Assembly (NCBI GenBank): GCA_937916485.1
Contig: CALFSV010000157.1
Location: 1 to 11,052, forward strand
DNA length: 11,052 nt
DNA from: an uncultured Paracoccaceae bacterium
GTDB lineage: Bacteria > Pseudomonadota > Alphaproteobacteria > Rhodobacterales > Rhodobacteraceae
Direction: 5' to 3'
How positions within the stretch are numbered: position 1 is the stretch's first letter; the number at the start of each line of letters is the position of its first letter. Under the pieces are notes generated by a model. It did not search any database. It worked only from the letters and a program-made list of their open reading frames with translations, and was not told the DNA's origin. Of the stretch, positions 6,490-11,052 are shown piece by piece. Made by a program: the position numbers and the translations under genes.

Positions 6490-7460
6490 ACGCGCCCTCC
6501 ACCCGAATGTGGGTTAAAGCAGCGCAAACTGCGGCCGTCATGATCCTCAACGGAGGGTTCCATTGCACAAGCATCGGTCACGTTCTGGCAGCGCGGCGCA
6601 AAGGCGCATCCTTGCGGGAGTGCAAGCATATTGGGGGCCATACCTTCGATTTGAAACAGGCGCTGTCCGCGTTTATTGGCCGAAGGAACCGATCCTAACA
6701 GCCCAACGGTGTAGGGATGCAGCGGGCGGTCAATGATGTCATCCGTGCCACCTTGTTCCACGATCCGACCTGCGTACATCACGGATATTCGGTCGGCGAG
6801 GCCTGCAACCACAGCCAGATCGTGGGTGATCCAGATCATCGCAGTTCCCGTGCGCCGTGTCAGGTTTTGCGCCTCATGAATGATTTGCGCTTGGATGGTC
6901 ACATCAAGGGCCGTCGTGGGTTCATCGGCAATAATCAGGTCGGGCTTGTTGAGAAAGGCAGTTGCAATGGCGACCCGCTGGCGCATGCCCCCTGACAATT
7001 GGTGCGGATAGGCACGCAAGCGTTCTTCGGGCGACGGGATACCAACCAGCCCCAGTGCGTCACGGCAGCGTTCCCAAGCGGTTTGATGGTCGACGGGTTC
7101 ATGTGCCGTTATCGCTTCAATCAGCTGGGTGTCGATCCGTAAAACGGGATTAAGCGTCATCATCGGGTCTTGGAAAATCATCGCAATACGGTTGCCACGC
7201 AGCTTTTGCAGACTGCTCTCCGAGGCATTTGCAATCTCGGTTCCGTTGAACTTGATCGAGCCTTCGATGATGCGACCAGGCGGATCAATCAGGCCAAGAA
7301 TCGAAAAACCGGTGATTGATTTACCAGAGCCACTTTCCCCGACAAGTCCCATAATTTCGCCTTTGCCGACCGAGAAATCGACACCGTCTACTGCTTTCAC
7401 AGCGCCTGCGCGGGTTAAGAAGTGCGTGCGCAGGCCTTTGACTTCCAGCGTCGCGCTCAT
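6486..7460 (-). CDS. Peptide ABC importer ATPase, DppD/OppD type
   Basis: This 324-residue ATP-binding subunit pairs with the DppF-type protein encoded just downstream. It has Walker A GESGSGKS (41-48), the Q-loop in [10 protein letters not shown] (96-105), signature LSGGMRQR (155-162), Walker B LIIADE (175-180) followed by the usual [10 protein letters not shown], and switch H213. The C-terminal oligopeptide/dipeptide extension begins around 245 ([11 protein letters not shown]). It carries cysteines at 285, 291, 298 and 314 (C-x5-C-x6-C-x15-C), the family's [4Fe-4S] site. A GAGGA ribosome-binding site (complement of 7468-7472) lies seven bases before the ATG, inside the end of the upstream permease gene. 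The start overlaps that gene's stop as ATGA, which suggests coupled translation. All catalytic motifs are intact. Confidence 0.95.
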   Translation of the reverse strand: MSATLEVKGLRTHFLTRAGAVKAVDGVDFSVGKGEIMGLVGESGSGKSITGFSILGLIDPPGRIIEGSIKFNGTEIANASESSLQKLRGNRIAMIFQDPMMTLNPVLRIDTQLIEAITAHEPVDHQTAWERCRDALGLVGIPSPEERLRAYPHQLSGGMRQRVAIATAFLNKPDLIIADEPTTALDVTIQAQIIHEAQNLTRRTGTAMIWITHDLAVVAGLADRISVMYAGRIVEQGGTDDIIDRPLHPYTVGLLGSVPSANKRGQRLFQIEGMAPNMLALPQGCAFAPRCQNVTDACAMEPSVEDHDGRSLRCFNPHSGGGRV

Positions 7461-8362
7461 TTCTTCATCCTCGGGTTCAAGACATCGCGCAGATGGTCGC
7501 CGACAAGGTTGATCGAAACGACCGTCAACAGCAGCGCAAGGCCGGGGAAGAAGGAAATCCAGTATCGTCCTGACATCATGTATTCAAAGCCATTGGCAAT
7601 GAGCACACCTAGGCTTGGTTCGGTTTGTGGCAGGCCGACACCAAGGAACGACAGCGTGGCCTCAAGCGAGATCGCGCTTGCCGTTTGAACGGTGCCCACA
7701 ACAATCAGGGGGGCCATGCAATTTGGCAGGATATGGCGGAAGACAATGCGGGTTTGTGACAGGCCCAGACATTGCGCCGCCTCGACGTATTCCTTGCGCC
7801 GCTCGACAAGGGCCGTTCCACGCACTGTTCTGGCGAAATAGGCCCATTGCGCGATCACAAGTGCCAGAATGATGTTCTCAATACCCTTCCCAAGGATCGC
7901 GATGAGCATCAAGGCTACCAGTGAGGCTGGAAAGGACAGCTGCAAGTCGACGATGCGCATGATAATGTTCTCTATACGCCCGCCTGCATAAGCCGCGACA
8001 AGGCCGACCACGGTACCGATGATCAAAGCGATAACGCCGGATGCGACACCAACAGACAGCGATATCCGAAGCCCGTAGAGAATGGCCGAATACAAATCAC
8101 GCCCCGATCCGTCCGATCCCAGCCACATCGTATAGCCCGTATAGGCCACTGAGCCCGGTGGCAGGCGGCCATCAAGTACGTCAACTTGGCCCAGATCATA
8201 AGGGTTCTGTGGCGTTATCCACGGTGCTAAAATGGCCAGCAGGATGATGGTCACAAGTGCCACAAACGCAACACCTGCAATCCTGCTTTCAAAGAACTCC
8301 GAGACGAAGCGGCCGAATGGTGTCTCTACCTTGGGCGGGGTGGTGAGGTTTATGTCCGTCAT
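7457..8362 (-). CDS. Peptide ABC importer permease, DppC/OppC type
   Basis: This 301-residue inner-membrane permease forms half of the translocation pore. It has the polar N-terminal tail and first helix (30-49) of the OppC N-terminal domain. A periplasmic stretch ends in LGSDGSGRDLYS (81-92), a hallmark of DppC proteins. Further helices lie at about 98-126, 136-158, 162-178, 215-235 and 271-288. The EAA loop that docks onto the ATPase is EYVEAAQCLGLSQTRI (191-206). The C-terminal blocks LGVGLPQTEPSLGVLI (240-255) and GDHLRDVLNPR (288-298) are typical of the family. The start overlaps the stop of the DppB-type gene as ATGA, with AGGA about ten bases upstream. A second Met is far inside, so the start is secure. 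Confidence 0.95.
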   Translation of the reverse strand: MTDINLTTPPKVETPFGRFVSEFFESRIAGVAFVALVTIILLAILAPWITPQNPYDLGQVDVLDGRLPPGSVAYTGYTMWLGSDGSGRDLYSAILYGLRISLSVGVASGVIALIIGTVVGLVAAYAGGRIENIIMRIVDLQLSFPASLVALMLIAILGKGIENIILALVIAQWAYFARTVRGTALVERRKEYVEAAQCLGLSQTRIVFRHILPNCMAPLIVVGTVQTASAISLEATLSFLGVGLPQTEPSLGVLIANGFEYMMSGRYWISFFPGLALLLTVVSINLVGDHLRDVLNPRMKK

Positions 8363-9336
8363 TTGTTTTGATCCTGTAGCCGGACCCGAGGATCAAGAAT
8401 GGAATATAGAATATCAACCAGCAGGTTGATCACGACAAAGAACAGCACCATCACCATCAGGTAGGCAACGACAACTGGGCGGTCGAGTTGTAGGATGGCA
8501 TTGATCAGCAATTTGCCCATACCGGGCCAAGCAAAGATCGTTTCTGTCACGACGGAAAAACCGATCAAGCTGCCAAATTCGAGGCCCATAACTGTGACAA
8601 CGGGGATCATGATGTTCTTCATGACATGCACGAAGATGATGCGTTTGGTGCTTAGACCCTTGGCGCGGGCGAACTTGACGTAATCCTGACCCATTGCCTC
8701 GCGCACACCGGCGCGGGTCAACCGCACTGCGAGCGAGATTTTCAGAAGTGCGAGGTTCAGCGCGGGCAGGAATATGTGGCTTAGCCCGTCTAAAGTTAGA
8801 AGGCTGGTCTCAAATCCCAACACCGAAACCGTATCGCCGCGACCTGTTGCGGGTAGCCAGCCCAATTCAACAGCGAAGAGGATGATCAGCATCAGGCCGA
8901 CCCAGAAGGTGGGCAAGGAAAAGCCTAGGATCGAGCCTGCCATAATACCTTTGGAGACCGCCTTGTCAGGATAAAGACCCGCATACAGCCCCAAGGGGAT
9001 ACCGATCGCGATCGCAAGGAACAGCGCGGAAAAAGCCAACTCTAACGTGGCTGGCATATGATATAGGATCAGGCGTAATGCCGGTTCACCAAAGATAAAG
9101 GAATTTCCCAGATCGCCAGTTGCGGCACCTTTGAGGAATATCCAATACTGCTCCCAGATAGGGCGATCCAGACCGAGGCGTGCAATAGCTGCGGCGATGT
9201 CGTCTTGGTCTGCGTCAGGGCTTACCAGCATGTAGACCGGATCACCAATGACATTGACGCCAAAGAATACAATAATCGACATCAACATCACGACGATTGA
9301 GGCTTGCAGCAAGCGCCTGATGATGAAAACGGTCAT
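8359..9336 (-). CDS. Peptide ABC importer permease, DppB/OppB type
   Basis: This 325-residue inner-membrane permease is the second half of the pore. It begins with the classical amphipathic start and first helix (MTVFIIRRLLQASIVVMLMS, then to about 30). A periplasmic domain follows, with the conserved RLGLDRPIWEQY (53-64) and GDLGNSF (74-80). More helices lie at about 97-121, 133-157, 185-200, 243-265 and 289-313. The cytoplasmic EAA loop is EAMGQDYVKFARAKGL (213-228). The family sequences TETIFAWPGMGKLLINAI (264-281) and DILYSILDPRVRL (308-320) close the protein. AAGG lies ten bases before the ATG, a modest ribosome-binding site. The gene is separated from the binding-protein gene by 63 bases with a strong hairpin, so it is probably expressed at a lower level than that gene. 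Confidence 0.95.
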   Translation of the reverse strand: MTVFIIRRLLQASIVVMLMSIIVFFGVNVIGDPVYMLVSPDADQDDIAAAIARLGLDRPIWEQYWIFLKGAATGDLGNSFIFGEPALRLILYHMPATLELAFSALFLAIAIGIPLGLYAGLYPDKAVSKGIMAGSILGFSLPTFWVGLMLIILFAVELGWLPATGRGDTVSVLGFETSLLTLDGLSHIFLPALNLALLKISLAVRLTRAGVREAMGQDYVKFARAKGLSTKRIIFVHVMKNIMIPVVTVMGLEFGSLIGFSVVTETIFAWPGMGKLLINAILQLDRPVVVAYLMVMVLFFVVINLLVDILYSILDPRVRLQDQNK

Positions 9337-9362
9337 GGTGATTTGGCCTTAGGTTGAGGCTG

Positions 9363-9390
9363 TCTGGGCGAGAACAATTTCCCGCCCAGA
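9363..9390 (-). promoter_or_regulatory. 12-bp hairpin between binding-protein and permease genes
   Basis: In the minus-strand transcript the arms TCTGGGCGGGAA and TTCTCGCCCAGA pair over twelve positions, with one G-U pair and the four-base loop AUUG. In plus-strand RNA the same position would be an A-C mismatch, so the fold suits only the operon's own transcript. No U run follows, so it is not a standard terminator. It begins nine bases after the binding-protein stop. Stem-loops here are known to stabilise the upstream mRNA or to stop part of the transcription, giving binding protein in excess of permease; that role is inferred. Confidence 0.75.
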
Positions 9391-9399
9391 TCCATTAGC

Positions 9400-10980
9400 T
9401 CACTCTTTTACGACGCCAATGGCGAGCGTGTACTCATCTGTGCGCGGGATATAGCGCAGACCTTTTTTGGCACCCCAAGTGTTCACCTGAAAATGCGTCG
9501 GGATGATCGCGACGTTTTCCATTGCCATCTCAGTCGCTTTGGCCAGAAGGTCTTGACGCTTGGCATCATCAACAGTTGCCAATGCCTCTTGGATCACCGC
9601 ATCAATCTCGGGCGAGGAATGGCGACCTCGATTTGTAGCGCCGTATCCTTTGTCGGGGTCGTTGGTATGGATAAGCGCTTTGAGTGGTGAAGACGCCTCG
9701 CCAGAACCGGCACCCCAGCCAACAAGAATAAAGCTGAACTCAGGAAGACCGTCTGGGCTGCCTTTCGATGCGCGGCCGAAATAAACGGAACGCGGCATCG
9801 TTTCGACTGCCGTTTCAATGCCCACACGTGTCAACATCTGCGCAATCGCCTCGGCGATTTTCGCGTCGTTGATGTAGCGGTCATTCGGGCCATGAATCGT
9901 CATCTTGAAACCATCCGCATAGCCTGCCTCAGCCATAAGCGCCTTGGCACCATCTGGATCATAAGCAAGTGGGGACAGCTTGTCGGACACACCAAAGAAC
10001 CCGTCCGGCAGCAACTGACCCGCAGAAACAGCTATGCCTTCCATCACACGCTCGACAATCACATCGCGGTTGATCGCCATGCTGATCGCTTTACGAACAC
10101 GCACATCCAAAAGTGGGTTCTTGATTTCACTGCCATCTTTCGCCGTGATAAACGGAGAGTTCTCGCGGAACTGGTCCATGTGCAGGTAGATCACGCGGTT
10201 CGATGGACCTTGGCTTAGCGTAATTTCGCTTTTACCCTTTAGTGTTTCGATGTCCGTTGTCGGAACGCCAGAAATCACATCCACATCGCCAGCGAGCAAA
10301 GCTGCAACACGAGACGGGGCAGAACTGATTGGGCGAAACTCAACTTCGGTCCAGACAGGTTTTTCGCCCCAGTAGTCTTCATTGCGCACGAAAGTCGCGG
10401 ACTGGCCAGGGGTGTAGCTTTGGAATTTATAAGGCCCGGTGCCGATGGCGGCCGTGCCTGCGTTAAACTCTTCAGTCGTGCCACCGCAGCCCACGCTGTC
10501 AGAGATAATTGCGACGGTGGACACGTCATTACCCATCAGTGGATACGGCGCTTCGGTTTTGAAATGCACTGTGTAGTCGTCGATTTTCACAAGAGTTTTT
10601 CCCTTGGTATATGTCGCGAAACTGGCTGGAGAGTTTGGAACATTTGGAGCGCGTTCGAAGGTGCAAAGAACGTCGTCTGCCGTGAAATCCGTTCCGTCGT
10701 GGAACTTCACGCCTTGGCGCAGCTTGAATTCCCATGTCAAATCATCAACAGGTGCCCAGGATTCTGCCAGCCCCGGATACAGACCTTGCGTTTTGTTTTG
10801 CAGGATCAACCGGTCAAACACATGCAGTGACAATGCGTTGTTCGGACCTGTGTTGTGAAACTGAGGATCAATCGAGGTTGTTTCCGACGCGAGGCCGATA
10901 ACAAGTTTCTCGGCAGAGGCGAGGCTGACACTTGAAATAAGTATTCCAGCTGCGACTGCCAATGTGGTCGTCGTTTTCAT
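9400..10980 (-). CDS. Periplasmic peptide-binding protein (family 5 solute-binding protein)
   Basis: This 526-residue periplasmic receptor captures the ligand and delivers it to the permeases encoded downstream. A Sec signal peptide is clear: a basic start (MKTTTT), a hydrophobic core (about 7-20) and cleavage after ALA-type SLASA at about residue 23. With no lipobox cysteine, the mature protein is soluble. Family-5 blocks include LTWEFKLRQGVKFHDGTDFT (81-100), GTGPYKF (180-186), NEDYWGEKP (200-208), AALLAGDVDVI (226-236) and VRVRKAISMAINRDVI (293-308). The mature part has only two cysteines (106 and 165), which could form a disulfide. Length is typical. GGGAG (complement of 10988-10992) lies seven bases before ATG. 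It heads the operon; its promoter must lie in the last 60 bases or beyond the window. Ligand specificity is not readable. Confidence 0.95.
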   Translation of the reverse strand: MKTTTTLAVAAGILISSVSLASAEKLVIGLASETTSIDPQFHNTGPNNALSLHVFDRLILQNKTQGLYPGLAESWAPVDDLTWEFKLRQGVKFHDGTDFTADDVLCTFERAPNVPNSPASFATYTKGKTLVKIDDYTVHFKTEAPYPLMGNDVSTVAIISDSVGCGGTTEEFNAGTAAIGTGPYKFQSYTPGQSATFVRNEDYWGEKPVWTEVEFRPISSAPSRVAALLAGDVDVISGVPTTDIETLKGKSEITLSQGPSNRVIYLHMDQFRENSPFITAKDGSEIKNPLLDVRVRKAISMAINRDVIVERVMEGIAVSAGQLLPDGFFGVSDKLSPLAYDPDGAKALMAEAGYADGFKMTIHGPNDRYINDAKIAEAIAQMLTRVGIETAVETMPRSVYFGRASKGSPDGLPEFSFILVGWGAGSGEASSPLKALIHTNDPDKGYGATNRGRHSSPEIDAVIQEALATVDDAKRQDLLAKATEMAMENVAIIPTHFQVNTWGAKKGLRYIPRTDEYTLAIGVVKE

Positions 10981-10987
10981 TTCTTAA

Positions 10988-10992
10988 CTCCC
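10988..10992 (-). promoter_or_regulatory. Ribosome-binding site of the binding-protein gene
   Basis: GGGAG on the minus strand sits seven bases before ATG 10980 and fixes that start. I see no clear -35/-10 pair between it and the window edge. Confidence 0.7.
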
Positions 10993-11052
10993 TATGGGTT
11001 CAATTCGTTGCCGCCAGCTCTTGCATCAGGCTTTGCTCCGAAACTGTACGAA

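Noticed and set aside
1..11052. Defence island, retroelement, CRISPR array or prophage
   Set aside because: No nuclease, reverse transcriptase, toxin-antitoxin pair, regular repeat array, integrase or structural phage gene is visible in any frame.

Overview
The window looks like alphaproteobacterial chromosome, most likely from the Rhodobacterales (marine Roseobacter group). This is inferred from the S21 protein sequence, the style of the peptide-importer proteins and moderate GC content with scattered AT-rich gaps. No database search was possible. All main genes appear intact. I see no tRNA, rRNA, CRISPR array, insertion sequence or phage gene.

Left part (1-4654) holds unrelated single genes. 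Positions 1-458 carry no convincing gene but contain GC-rich inverted repeats. A membrane sterol-desaturase/fatty-acid-hydroxylase family protein runs leftward (459-1454). It is divergent from rpsU, ribosomal protein S21 (1723-1923, +). A 12-helix MFS transporter (2059-3318, -) converges on rpsU and diverges from a soluble 2-oxoglutarate/Fe(II) oxygenase (about 3537-4100, +). A small, very acidic protein of unknown function follows (4260-4478, +); its strong ribosome-binding site sits just after a series of small hairpins.

Right part (4655-10980, minus strand) is one compact operon. It is transcribed in the order: periplasmic family-5 solute-binding protein, two DppB/DppC-type permeases, two DppD/DppF-type ATPases, and an N-formylglutamate-amidohydrolase family enzyme. 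The last five genes are joined by four consecutive ATGA overlaps, so the transporter core and the hydrolase are very probably translated together. A 12-bp hairpin with a four-base loop lies between the binding protein and the first permease, the usual place for an element that keeps binding-protein mRNA in excess. Together the genes suggest an importer for short peptides or N-acylated (perhaps N-formylated) amino-acid derivatives, whose cargo is deacylated in the cytoplasm by the last gene product.

The most interesting points are the hard-wired importer/amidohydrolase pairing, the strand-specific hairpin, and the structured leader of the small acidic gene. I found no clear evidence of a completely new kind of system, such as a defence island, retroelement or repeat array.
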